Of a stretch of 64,000 bases of DNA, positions 50,713-59,099 are shown in pieces (positions within the stretch are counted from its first letter, which is position 1; each line of letters starts with the position of its first letter). The stretch is from Enterobacter_D sp963521185 (GTDB lineage: Bacteria; Pseudomonadota; Gammaproteobacteria; Enterobacterales; Enterobacteriaceae). Location: assembly GCA_963521185.1 (NCBI GenBank), contig CAUQTV010000009.1, forward strand, positions 62,001 through 126,000. The letters run 5' to 3'. The position numbers and the translations under genes were made by a program. Below the pieces are notes generated by a model. That model saw only the letters and a list, made by a program, of their open reading frames with translations, made no database searches and was not told the origin of the DNA.

Positions 50713-51753
50713 TTACTTATCGGAAGAGGCCTGCCAGAGATTTAACTCCCCGTCGGCGACGTGCTTGTCGATCTGTTGCAGCTCCTGATCCGTAAAGCGC
50801 AGATTATTGAGCGCCTGCACATTCTCCTCCAGCTGTTCCGGGCGGCTGGCACCAATCAGCACCGACGTCACGCGGTTATCTTTCAACAGCCAGCTCAGGG
50901 CCATTTGCGCCATTGTCTGTCCGCGCTGCTGTGCCATCTCGTTGAGTAACCGCAGGCTGTTCAGATTGCTGTCGGTCAGCATTTTCTCGGTGAGTCCGCG
51001 CACCTTTTTGCCCTCACGCTGCATACGCGAGCCTTCCGGAATACCGTCGAGGTATTTACCGGTCAGCAAACCCTGCGCGAGCGGGGTAAAGGCGATACAC
51101 CCAGCGCCATTGGCCTCTAAGGTATCGAGCAGGCCGCTTTTATCCACCCAGCGGTTAAGCAGATTGTAAGAGGGCTGGTGAATCAGTAGCGGAATTTTCC
51201 ACTCGCGTAACAGGGCGGCCATGGTTTGCGTGCGCTCAGAAGAGTAAGACGAAATCCCCACGTACAGCGCTTTACCGCTTTGTACGGCCTGGGCCAGCGC
51301 GGCAGCGGTCTCTTCCATCGGCGTGTTTTCATCCACGCGGTGCGAGTAGAAAATATCGACGTACTCCAGCCCCATGCGCGCTAGGCTTTGATCGAGGCTG
51401 GCGAGCAGGTATTTACGCGAACCGCCGGAGCCATACGGGCCTGGCCACATGTCATAACCGGCTTTGGTGGAGACGATGATCTCGTCGCGATACGGCGCGA
51501 AATCTTCCCGCAGCAGACGGCCAAAGTTCTCTTCGGCGCTGCCCGGCGGTGGACCGTAGTTGTTGGCTAAATCAAAATGGGTAATGCCTAAGTCAAAGGC
51601 TTTACGCAGCAGCGCACGCTGAGTATCCAGCGCCTGTACATGGCCGAAACTGTGCCACAGGCCCAGTGAAAAAGCGGGCAGGCGTAACCCACTCCTACCG
51701 CAGTAGCGATACTGCATCTGCTCGTAGCGTGAGGGATTGGCGGTCCAGGGCAT
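50713..51753 (-). CDS. gpr: L-glyceraldehyde 3-phosphate reductase Gpr (YghZ)
   Basis: Aldo-keto reductase of the Kv-beta-like group (AKR14 in E. coli) that detoxifies L-glyceraldehyde 3-phosphate and methylglyoxal. The ATG giving MPWTANPSRYEQMQYRYCG (346 residues) matches E. coli YghZ; AAAGGAGAC lies 3-10 bp upstream. Catalytic elements are visible: Asp and Tyr in FDLANNYGPPPGS, Lys in STKAGYDMWPG, His in YSHRVDENTPMEE. It usually lies in this neighbourhood between exbBD and hyb. Confidence 0.96.
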   Translation of the reverse strand: MPWTANPSRYEQMQYRYCGRSGLRLPAFSLGLWHSFGHVQALDTQRALLRKAFDLGITHFDLANNYGPPPGSAEENFGRLLREDFAPYRDEIIVSTKAGYDMWPGPYGSGGSRKYLLASLDQSLARMGLEYVDIFYSHRVDENTPMEETAAALAQAVQSGKALYVGISSYSSERTQTMAALLREWKIPLLIHQPSYNLLNRWVDKSGLLDTLEANGAGCIAFTPLAQGLLTGKYLDGIPEGSRMQREGKKVRGLTEKMLTDSNLNSLRLLNEMAQQRGQTMAQMALSWLLKDNRVTSVLIGASRPEQLEENVQALNNLRFTDQELQQIDKHVADGELNLWQASSDK

Positions 51754-51912
51754 GATGTCTCCTTTCTTGTTTATGGAATTTCGAAACAGCGTTTCTATCA
51801 TAACTTTTCAGCCACGCCTCACAACCCCTGTCGGTCACATCTGCGCCCGTTGGCTGGCAAAAACGTGACGCTGTGCTTTGCTTAGAAAGCACTCAATTCA
51901 TGGAGCCTGGCT

Positions 51913-52800
51913 ATGACGCGCCTCACTGCGAAAGACTTTCCACAAGAGTTGCTCGACTCTTACGACTACTACGCACACGGTAAAATATCCAAGCGCGAAT
52001 TCTTACAGGTCGCGACAAAGTATGCGGTCGGCGGCGTCACCGCGCTGGCGCTGTTCAATTTGCTCAAACCTAATTATGCTCTCGCCACGCAGGTTGAGTT
52101 TACCGATCCGGCGATCCTGCCCGAGTACATCACCTACCCCTCACCCAACGGCAACGGTGAGATACGCGGCTATCTGGTAAAACCCACGAAGGTGAGTGGT
52201 AAAGTTCCTGCCGTAGTGGTGGTACACGAAAACCGCGGGCTGAACCCCTATATTGAAGATGTGGCGCGCCGCGTGGCAAAGGCGGGCTATATCGCGCTGG
52301 CCCCCGATGGGCTAAGTTCGGTGGGCGGCTATCCGGGTAACGATGATGAAGGACGCCTACTGCAACAGAAGGTCGACCCTGTGAAGCTGATGAACGATTT
52401 TTTTGCCGCCGTCGAGTTTATGCAAAAGCACCCCGACGCCAGCGGAAAAGTGGGCATCACCGGTTTTTGCTACGGCGGCGGTGTGTCGAATGCGGCGGCT
52501 GTCGCCTACCCGGAGCTGGCCTGCGCGGTGCCGTTCTATGGACGCCAGCCGCCTGCGGCGGATGTTGCGAAGATCACCGCGCCACTCCTGCTGCACTACG
52601 CCGAACTCGATAAAGGGATCAATGAGGGCTGGCCTGCTTACGAGGCGGCGCTGAAAGAAAACCATAAGGTTTATGAGGCGCACATCTACCCTGGCGTTAA
52701 CCACGGTTTTCATAATGATTCCACGCCGCGCTACGATCATGCGGCGGCGGAGCTGGCCTGGCAGCGCACGCTGGACTGGTTTAACAAATATCTCAATTAA
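51913..52800 (+). CDS. yghX: Dienelactone hydrolase family protein (YghX-like)
   Basis: Alpha/beta hydrolase of the dienelactone hydrolase family; natural substrate unknown. The 295 residues include VHENRGLNPYIEDVARRVAKAGY, the nucleophile elbow GFCYGGGV (Cys near residue 186), an Asp in AELDKG and the His in GVNHGFHND, so the Cys-Asp-His triad is complete. The N-terminus has a KREFLQVATKYAVGG... segment that resembles a Tat signal but with Lys-Arg instead of Arg-Arg. E. coli K-12 yghX is recorded as damaged; this copy is intact. Confidence 0.8.
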   Translation: MTRLTAKDFPQELLDSYDYYAHGKISKREFLQVATKYAVGGVTALALFNLLKPNYALATQVEFTDPAILPEYITYPSPNGNGEIRGYLVKPTKVSGKVPAVVVVHENRGLNPYIEDVARRVAKAGYIALAPDGLSSVGGYPGNDDEGRLLQQKVDPVKLMNDFFAAVEFMQKHPDASGKVGITGFCYGGGVSNAAAVAYPELACAVPFYGRQPPAADVAKITAPLLLHYAELDKGINEGWPAYEAALKENHKVYEAHIYPGVNHGFHNDSTPRYDHAAAELAWQRTLDWFNKYLN

Positions 52801-52806
52801 CCGCTG

Positions 52807-52841
52807 CGCCCCGGCGGACAATTCCGGGGCGTTCGGTTTTT
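52807..52841 (+). terminator. Intrinsic terminator of the dienelactone hydrolase gene
   Basis: CGCCCCGG / CCGGGGCG (8 bp, perfect) with a 9-nt loop followed by TTCGGTTTTT, just after the stop codon. Confidence 0.8.
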
Positions 52842-52844
52842 AGG

Positions 52845-53575
52845 CAAAATAATATCCGTTATGGACACCGTTGCCCCCCCTCCGCGCATCCTTCGCGAAA
52901 TGCGATTAATCATCCTGCGTGACTATTTAGCCGCACTAAAATAATTATTACCCTCAGGCTAGTTTTAACTGAAATCGGCGCGCTTTCAGGGTTAAAATAG
53001 CAGGGTGATCTGCGTCACACTTTTTCGCCGCTCATCAATAAGCCACCTGTCAATAGGTGAGCATTTTATCGGGTTGACCCCTGCAAGCCAGAGCTGGTGC
53101 GGCCTGACGCAAAAAAGAGCCAAAAAGCGTTCACTATAATTACGGGTAACATTTTGATAACAATTTAAAGGGTGGAATAGTTTACTTTCATGATTTCTTC
53201 GCCACGATCGCGTTTTTTATTATCGATAACGACGACTGATAAATAATTTTGCGCCAAAAGTGTGGCAGGAAAAATAATATCATCTGTGAATTGTTATTTA
53301 TTCTGTGTATTTTACAAGAACGGTTTTTATATTTAATGTGAGTGCGTAAGAAAGAGGGTGTTAAATAATAAACTTAGCGTGCTAAATAAATGGCTAATAA
53401 ATTTTCCTTTTAAGATAAGCAGGTTACGCATAGTTTCCTGATGGTATCATCTGTGTCTTTTTTTGAACAATTGTGAACAAATGCAACCTTTGGTCATTAT
53501 CTGTGGGTGATTAACCTTGTTTTTGAACGAATAATTTGATGAATATTTATTGATCAAAAAATTTACGCCGACCTA
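52845..53575. other. Long AT-rich gene-free region upstream of the chemoreceptor gene
   Basis: No supported gene in 0.7 kb, either strand. The one clear signal is a CRP-like site at 53004-53019. The rest is AT-rich, with TTTTTT and AATAATTT runs and short weak inverted repeats (for example CACCT / AGGTG near 53035-53050). It may hold promoters or a small RNA; nothing further can be named. Confidence 0.5.
53004..53019. promoter_or_regulatory. CRP-like site in the gap before mcp
   Basis: GGTGA-TCTGCG-TCACA matches the CRP core TGTGA-N6-TCACA at 9 of 10 positions. It lies 640 bp upstream of the mcp start, too far for direct class I or II control of the sigma28-type promoter at 53576. Confidence 0.55.
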
Positions 53576-53602
53576 TACATATTGCTCATGTTTTGCCGAT
53601 AA
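53576..53602 (+). promoter_or_regulatory. Sigma28 (FliA)-type promoter of the mcp gene
   Basis: TACATATT (53576-53583), an 11-bp spacer and GCCGATAA (53595-53602). The -10 element equals the FliA consensus exactly and the -35 half matches at 5 of 8. It lies 56 bp upstream of the start codon, so the receptor is likely made with the late flagellar genes. Confidence 0.75.
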
Positions 53603-53657
53603 CCAAAATAAGTCTCGCCTGCGGGTGAGAATGTACCTTCAAGGCAAGGAATTAACT

Positions 53658-55301
53658 ATGCGTATGCTTCAAAACTTCACTATCCGCTTTGTGATGCTCT
53701 CCATCCTGGGCGTGTTCTGCCTGCTGTGGTCTGGCGTGGGCTTGTACAGCGTGTCTTCTCTGTCCAAAGTGGCGAACGGTAACGAGGTCGACCGCCAACT
53801 GGTTAACCAAATGACGTTGCTGAGCCAGGGGAACGACCAATATTTTCGCGTTGTCACGCGCTTAGCGCGGGTCATGGATGTTAAGGCATCGGGCGGTACG
53901 GCAGATTTCGCCCCGGTTCAGCAGGCGCTGGACAATATGAGAACCAAACTGGATGCGCTCAAGGCCATCTCGCCTGGTCCGGTGGATGAAAACGTCTCCG
54001 CGCAGGTGATTGCAAGCTGGCAGGCACTGTTAGATCAGGGTGTCGGTCCGCAGGTGCAAATTGCGCAGCAGGGGAATATCGACGGTTATCGTCATCAGGC
54101 GAACAACGTCACACCCGCGCTCAGCCGTAACTTCGGTGCCAGCGCGGAAGCTTTTAACAATGCCGCGGGCAAAATGCTGGATGACACCCGCGTGATGGTT
54201 GACTGGCAGACCAGCGTCACCCGCACCGTGATCCTGACGGCGGTGGTGCTCGGTATTCTGCTGTTGCTGTTCTCTGACCGCTATCTGGTGACCATGCTGG
54301 TGAAACCGCTGGCGACGATCCGTCAGCATTTCCGCCTGATTGCGCAGGGCGATCTCAGCCAGCCGGTGCAGGGTTTTGGTCGCAACTGCGTAGGGCAGAT
54401 GGTGCCGCTGTTACAGGGGATGCAGGACAGCCTGCGCGAAGCCGTCAGCTCCATTCGTTCCGGTAGCGACAACATCTGGCGCGGTGCGACGGAAATCTCC
54501 AGCGGCAATAACGATCTCTCCTCACGCACCGAAGAACAAGCGGCCGCGCTGGAAGAGACCGCCGCCAGTATGGAGCAACTGACCGCCACGGTGAAACTGA
54601 ACGCCGAAAACGCGCGTCAGGCCAGCGATCTGGCAGAAGTGGCGTCGAAAACCGCCAGCAAAGGGGGTTCACTGGTGGATGAAGTGGTGAGTACCATGGC
54701 CGGGATCTCAGACAGCTCGAAGAAAATCGCTGAGATCACCAACGTCATTAACAGCATCGCTTTCCAGACTAACATTCTGGCGCTGAACGCGGCGGTTGAG
54801 GCTGCGCGCGCCGGTGAGCAGGGCCGAGGTTTTGCGGTGGTGGCGGGCGAAGTGCGCAATCTGGCGAGTCGCAGTGCCGGTGCCGCGAAAGAGATCGAAA
54901 CGCTGATTGCGGATTCCGCTACCCGCGTGGAAAAAGGCGCGAAACTGGTGAACGACACCGGGACCACGATGGAAGGTATTCTGCGAGCGGTAACGGAAGT
55001 GACCACCATTATGAAGCAAATTGCTGGCGCGTCTGCGGAGCAGAGCAAAGGCATTTCGCAGGTCGGCATTGCCATCACTCAGATGGACAGCGTAACGCAG
55101 CAAAACGCCGCCCTGGTGGAGCAGGTTTCTGCTGCCGCCGCTGCACTTGAGCGTCAGACCGAAGAGTTGCAGCGTTCCGTGCAGCAATTCCGCCTGTCCG
55201 GTGAAGAGCAGAAAATAGCGGCCGCCCCGCTAAAAACGCCGGCTCCACGCGCGGTCGCATCGGCAAAAAGCGCATCGACAGATGAGTGGGTGGCGTTTTA
55301 A
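53658..55301 (+). CDS. Methyl-accepting chemotaxis protein (Tsr/Tar-like)
   Basis: Transmembrane chemoreceptor of 547 residues. The ATG giving MRMLQNFTIRF follows AAGGA with good spacing. Layout: membrane helix about 8-30, periplasmic four-helix sensor about 31-190, second helix about 190-212, HAMP about 212-265, then the cytoplasmic coiled coil with methylation segments (EEQAAALEETAASMEQL) and the signalling tip FQTNILALNAAVEAARAGEQ. It ends with EWVAF, an xWxxF pentapeptide that tethers CheR and CheB in major receptors. Sensor residues are not close enough to Tsr or Tar to name the ligand. Confidence 0.92.
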   Translation: MRMLQNFTIRFVMLSILGVFCLLWSGVGLYSVSSLSKVANGNEVDRQLVNQMTLLSQGNDQYFRVVTRLARVMDVKASGGTADFAPVQQALDNMRTKLDALKAISPGPVDENVSAQVIASWQALLDQGVGPQVQIAQQGNIDGYRHQANNVTPALSRNFGASAEAFNNAAGKMLDDTRVMVDWQTSVTRTVILTAVVLGILLLLFSDRYLVTMLVKPLATIRQHFRLIAQGDLSQPVQGFGRNCVGQMVPLLQGMQDSLREAVSSIRSGSDNIWRGATEISSGNNDLSSRTEEQAAALEETAASMEQLTATVKLNAENARQASDLAEVASKTASKGGSLVDEVVSTMAGISDSSKKIAEITNVINSIAFQTNILALNAAVEAARAGEQGRGFAVVAGEVRNLASRSAGAAKEIETLIADSATRVEKGAKLVNDTGTTMEGILRAVTEVTTIMKQIAGASAEQSKGISQVGIAITQMDSVTQQNAALVEQVSAAAAALERQTEELQRSVQQFRLSGEEQKIAAAPLKTPAPRAVASAKSASTDEWVAF

Positions 55302-55324
55302 TTAAGACTTTTCGTGCTCAAAAT

Positions 55325-55352
55325 ATCGCTATATAATCTCTTATATAGCGAT
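55325..55352. promoter_or_regulatory. Perfect 12-bp AT-rich palindrome upstream of yghW
   Basis: ATCGCTATATAA and TTATATAGCGAT are exact complements separated by TCTC, only 13 bp before the yghW start and 23 bp after the mcp stop. It could be an operator covering the yghW promoter and ribosome site, or the end of the mcp message. No U-run follows the stem. Confidence 0.6.
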
Positions 55353-55365
55353 TGAGGGCGCAGCA

Positions 55366-55653
55366 ATGGATAACCATTTCGGTAAAGGTTTAATGGCGGG
55401 GCTGAGAGCGGCGCAGGCCGAAAGTGCCCGTAACGTGGCACATTTTTGTGCTGACTATAAACGTGGATTCGTGCTGGGTTTTTCCCAGCGCATGTATGAG
55501 AACACGGGCGACCGACAGCTTAGCGCGTGGGAAGCCGGGATCCTGACCCGTCGTTACGGGCTGGATAAAGAGATGGTGATGGACTTCTTTCGGGAAAGCC
55601 ACTCCAGCACCATCATCCGCTTCTTTATGGCGGGTTACCGGCTGGAAGGGTGA
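55366..55653 (+). CDS. yghW: DUF2623 protein YghW
   Basis: Function unknown. The 95 residues MDNHFGKGLMAGLRAA... match E. coli YghW closely along the whole length, with the conserved YKRGFVLGFSQRMY and SAWEAGILTRRYGLDKEMV blocks. No signal peptide. In E. coli it also directly precedes the hydrogenase-2 operon in the same direction. Here it starts 64 bp after the chemoreceptor gene. Confidence 0.9.
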   Translation: MDNHFGKGLMAGLRAAQAESARNVAHFCADYKRGFVLGFSQRMYENTGDRQLSAWEAGILTRRYGLDKEMVMDFFRESHSSTIIRFFMAGYRLEG

Positions 55654-55683
55654 CTCCCGGGTTATTCTTTTTCTGCCCTTTAA

Positions 55684-55717
55684 GGCCACGGTCATCATGT
55701 CGTGGCCATTTCATTTT
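55684..55717 (+). terminator. Terminator after yghW
   Basis: GGCCACG (55684-55690) and CGTGGCC (55701-55707) form a perfect 7-bp stem with a 10-nt loop, followed by ATTTCATTTT. It separates yghW from hybO. Confidence 0.65.
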
Positions 55718-55829
55718 CTGAATCGCCGATAACCACTGTATCCATGTGGGTAAATGTCGTACCGATCGCAGCATTTTTCATTGAAAGCGTTTGAAATAGC
55801 CGCTCCCTTTGCAAAAGGAAGCGCACTGA

Positions 55830-56948
55830 ATGGCGGATCTGAACGCAGCGTCTACCCCCCACGGCATTAATCGCCGTGACTTTATGAAGTTATGCACGGC
55901 ATTGGCAGCTACCCTGGGGTTGAGCGGCAAGGCCGCCGCCGGAATGGCCGCGGCGCTCACGCAACCGCAGCGCCCGCCGGTGGTCTGGATTGGCGCACAG
56001 GAGTGCACGGGCTGCACCGAATCCCTGCTGCGCGCCACGCATCCCACGGTTGAAAATCTCCTGCTGGACACCATTTCGCTTGAGTACCACGAAGTGCTCA
56101 GCGCGGCGTTTGGTCACCAGGCCGAAGAGAATAAGCACCACGCGCTGGAGCAGTACAAGGGCCAGTACGTGCTGGTGGTTGACGGCTCTGTCCCGCTGAA
56201 AGACAACGGCATTTACTGCATGGTCGCCGGTGAACCCATTGTCGATCATATTCGTCGGGCAGCAGAGCATGCGGCGGCGATTATCGCCATCGGCTCCTGT
56301 TCCGCCTGGGGCGGCGTGGCTGCGGCGGGTGTGAACCCTACCGGCGCGGTCGGGTTAAGCGAGGTGCTGCCAGGGAAAACGGTGATCAACATTCCGGGCT
56401 GTCCGCCCAATCCGCATAACTTTCTCGCCACCGTGGCGCACATTATTACCTACGGCAAGCCGCCGAAGTTGGATGCCAAAAATCGCCCGACCTTCGCCTA
56501 TGGCCGTTTGATCCATGAGCACTGCGAGCGGCGTCCGCACTTCGATGCCGGGCGCTTTGCGCGCGCGTTTGGCGACGAAGGTCACCGGGAAGGCTGGTGC
56601 CTGTACCATCTGGGCTGCAAAGGCCCGGAAACCTGGGGCAACTGCTCAACGCTGCAATTTTGCGACGTCGGCGGTGTGTGGCCGGTGGGCATTGGTCACC
56701 CGTGCTATGGCTGCAACGAAGAGGGCATCGGTTTTCATAAAGGCATTCATCAACTGGCGAGCGTGCAAAACCCCACCCCGCGCGCTGAAAAACCCGACGT
56801 CACTCTGAAAGAAGGCGGCGGCGTTTCTGCCACGGCGATGGGGCTTCTGGGCGGCGTGATTGGCGTGGCGGGCGGCGTCAGTGTGATGACGGTGCGCGAG
56901 CTGGGACGTCAACAGAAGAAAGACGACGCGGATCCACAAGGAGAGTGA
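55830..56948 (+). CDS. hybO: Hydrogenase-2 small subunit HybO
   Basis: Iron-sulfur subunit of the membrane-bound, hydrogen-oxidising [NiFe]-hydrogenase 2. A long twin-arginine signal (NRRDFMKLC near residue 12) is followed by the cluster ligands: CTGCTESLLR for the proximal cluster, and HPCYGCNEEGIG plus GCKGPETWGNCSTLQFC for the medial and distal ones. A C-terminal membrane helix (about 325-345) anchors it. The 372 residues match E. coli HybO. First gene of hybOABCDEFG; translated just before hybA. Confidence 0.97.
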   Translation: MADLNAASTPHGINRRDFMKLCTALAATLGLSGKAAAGMAAALTQPQRPPVVWIGAQECTGCTESLLRATHPTVENLLLDTISLEYHEVLSAAFGHQAEENKHHALEQYKGQYVLVVDGSVPLKDNGIYCMVAGEPIVDHIRRAAEHAAAIIAIGSCSAWGGVAAAGVNPTGAVGLSEVLPGKTVINIPGCPPNPHNFLATVAHIITYGKPPKLDAKNRPTFAYGRLIHEHCERRPHFDAGRFARAFGDEGHREGWCLYHLGCKGPETWGNCSTLQFCDVGGVWPVGIGHPCYGCNEEGIGFHKGIHQLASVQNPTPRAEKPDVTLKEGGGVSATAMGLLGGVIGVAGGVSVMTVRELGRQQKKDDADPQGE

Positions 56949-56950
56949 CC

Positions 56951-57934
56951 GTGAACAGACGTGATTTTCTCAAACTCTCCTCCGGCGGTGCGCTGTTGGT
57001 GGGCGGCGCATCCCGCGGCCATGCGGCGGTGCATAATCGTCCGCCCCTGCCCGGCGCGCTCGGCATGCTCTACGACTCAACGCTCTGCGTGGGTTGTCAG
57101 GCGTGTGTTACCCGCTGCCAGGACATTAACTTTCCGGCGCGCAATCCCGAGGGGGAGCAAACCTGGTCCAATAACGACAAGCTCTCGCCGTATACTAACA
57201 ACATTATTCAGGTGTGGCGCAGCGGCGCGGGTGTCAATAAAGACCAGCTTGTCGACGGCTATGCCTATATCAAAAAACAGTGCATGCACTGTGTCGATCC
57301 CAACTGCGTGTCGGTCTGCCCGGTCTCGGCGCTAAAAAAAGATCCGCGAACCGGCATCGTGCATTACGACGCCAGCGTTTGTACCGGCTGCCGCTATTGC
57401 ATGGTCGGCTGCCCGTTTAACGTGCCGAAATACGATTACAACAACCCGTTTGGGGCGATCCACAAATGCGAGCTGTGCAACCAGCAAGGCGTTGAGCGGC
57501 TCGACAAAGGCGGTCTGCCGGGCTGCGTTGAAGCCTGTCCTGCCGGCGCGGTCATCTTTGGTACCCGTGAAGAACTGCTGGCGGAAGCGCGTAAACGCCT
57601 GGCATTACCGGTGGGCAGCGACTACGGCTATCCACGCCAGACCCTGGCGGCGGGCGATACCTACATGCATGCGGTCGCGCACTATTCTCCGCATATTTAT
57701 GGCGAAAACGAAGGCGGCGGCACGCAGGTTTTAGTGCTGAGCGCTGTTCCTGCGCAAAACCTGGATTTGCCCGCGCTTGACCCGCTCGCCACCGGCGCAC
57801 GCGCAGAACACATTCAGCACACGGTATACAAAGGCATGATGCTGCCGCTGGCGCTGCTGGCAGGGCTCAGCGTGCTGGTGCGTCGTCATACTCAACATGA
57901 TCCGCATAAGGGGGACGACGATGACGCATCATGA
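56951..57934 (+). CDS. hybA: Hydrogenase-2 ferredoxin-like subunit HybA
   Basis: Periplasmic protein with four [4Fe-4S] clusters that carries electrons from HybOC to the membrane subunit HybB. I choose GTG at 56951 (MNRRDFLKLSSGG), because AAGGAG lies 7 bp upstream and E. coli HybA starts MNRR; a GTG at 56945 has no usable spacing. After the twin-arginine signal come four Cys sets: CVGCQACVTRC, CMHCVDPNCVSVC, CTGCRYCMVGC and CELCN...CVEAC. A C-terminal membrane helix (about 295-312) is present. It overlaps hybB by 14 bp. Confidence 0.96.
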   Translation: MNRRDFLKLSSGGALLVGGASRGHAAVHNRPPLPGALGMLYDSTLCVGCQACVTRCQDINFPARNPEGEQTWSNNDKLSPYTNNIIQVWRSGAGVNKDQLVDGYAYIKKQCMHCVDPNCVSVCPVSALKKDPRTGIVHYDASVCTGCRYCMVGCPFNVPKYDYNNPFGAIHKCELCNQQGVERLDKGGLPGCVEACPAGAVIFGTREELLAEARKRLALPVGSDYGYPRQTLAAGDTYMHAVAHYSPHIYGENEGGGTQVLVLSAVPAQNLDLPALDPLATGARAEHIQHTVYKGMMLPLALLAGLSVLVRRHTQHDPHKGDDDDAS

Positions 57935-59099
57935 GCCACAACCGCTCGGTGGAAAACTGCTGAGCAAAGCCGTGGTGATCTTTGCCCCGCTGGTGCTGCT
58001 GTGCCTGATTTTTATCGGCAAACGGCTGGTGTTTGGCCTGGGATCGGTCTCCGATCTGAACGGCGGTTATCCCTGGGGGATCTGGATCGCTTTTGATCTG
58101 CTGATCGGCACCGGTTTTGCCTGCGGCGGCTGGGCGCTGGCGTGGGCGGTGTACGTGTTTAACCGGGGTGAATACCATCCGCTGGTGCGCCCGGCGCTGC
58201 TGGCGAGCCTGTTTGGCTACTCGCTCGGCGGGTTGTCGATCACCATTGACGTTGGGCGCTACTGGAATCTGCCCTATTTCTACATTCCGGGCCATTTCAA
58301 CGTCAATTCCGTGCTGTTTGAAACCGCCGTCTGCATGACCATTTATATCGGGGTCATGGCGCTGGAGTTTGCCCCCGCCGTCTTCGAGCGGCTGGGCTGG
58401 ACGGTGTCGCTAAAGCGTCTTAACAAGGTGATGTTTTTTGTCATCGCACTGGGCGCACTGCTGCCGACCATGCACCAGTCGTCGATGGGATCGCTGATGA
58501 TTGTGGCGGGGCACAAGGTGCATCCGCTGTGGCAGAGCTATGAAATGCTGCCGCTGTTCTCCCTGCTGACCGCGTTTATTATGGGCTTTTCGATTGTGAT
58601 TTTCGAAGGCTCGCTGGTGAAAAGCGCGCTGCGCGGCAACAGTGTGGATGAAACCGCGCTGTTTACGAAGCTCAGCGGCGTGCTCAGCGTACTGCTGGCG
58701 CTGTTTCTCGTGGCGCGCATGGGTGAGCTACTCTGGCGGCACAAGCTCGGTTACGCCTTTGCCGGGGATTTTTATTCTGTGCTGTTCTGGATTGAAACTG
58801 GCCTGCTGGCGTTTCCGCTGGTCCTGTTGCGCCTGCCCCGACTGCGGCGCGAGCCGCGCATGCTGTTTATCGGTGCGCTCAGCATGCTGCTTGGCTGCGC
58901 GTGCTGGCGGCTCTCTTATTCGCTGCTCGCCTTCAACCCCGGTGGCGGCTATCACTACTTCCCGACCTGGGAAGAGCTGCTGATCTCCATCGGCTTCGTG
59001 GCTATCGAGATCTGCGCTTATATCTTACTGGTCCGCCTGCTGCCGATCATTCCACCGTTAAAAAAGCCACTTCGTCATCAGGGAGCGAGTAAAGCATGA
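57921..59099 (+). CDS. hybB: Hydrogenase-2 membrane subunit HybB (NrfD family)
   Basis: Polytopic inner-membrane quinone reductase subunit of hydrogenase 2, without haem. The ATG giving MTHHEPQPLGGKLL and 392 residues matches E. coli in length. About ten membrane helices are predicted; strongly conserved blocks include GLGSVSDLNGGYPWG, IGTGFACGGWALAWAVY and NPGGGYHYFPTWEELL. AAGGGGG lies upstream, within the end of hybA. The stop overlaps hybC by 4 bp. Confidence 0.96.
   Translation: MTHHEPQPLGGKLLSKAVVIFAPLVLLCLIFIGKRLVFGLGSVSDLNGGYPWGIWIAFDLLIGTGFACGGWALAWAVYVFNRGEYHPLVRPALLASLFGYSLGGLSITIDVGRYWNLPYFYIPGHFNVNSVLFETAVCMTIYIGVMALEFAPAVFERLGWTVSLKRLNKVMFFVIALGALLPTMHQSSMGSLMIVAGHKVHPLWQSYEMLPLFSLLTAFIMGFSIVIFEGSLVKSALRGNSVDETALFTKLSGVLSVLLALFLVARMGELLWRHKLGYAFAGDFYSVLFWIETGLLAFPLVLLRLPRLRREPRMLFIGALSMLLGCACWRLSYSLLAFNPGGGYHYFPTWEELLISIGFVAIEICAYILLVRLLPIIPPLKKPLRHQGASKA

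Noticed and set aside
53004..53019. CRP site as direct activator site of mcp
   Set aside because: It lies about 570 bp upstream of the sigma28-type promoter, outside class I or II distances.
55890..56270. Long antisense frames inside hybO, hybC and glnE
   Set aside because: They mirror high third-position G+C of the real genes; no ribosome sites and no recognisable protein features.
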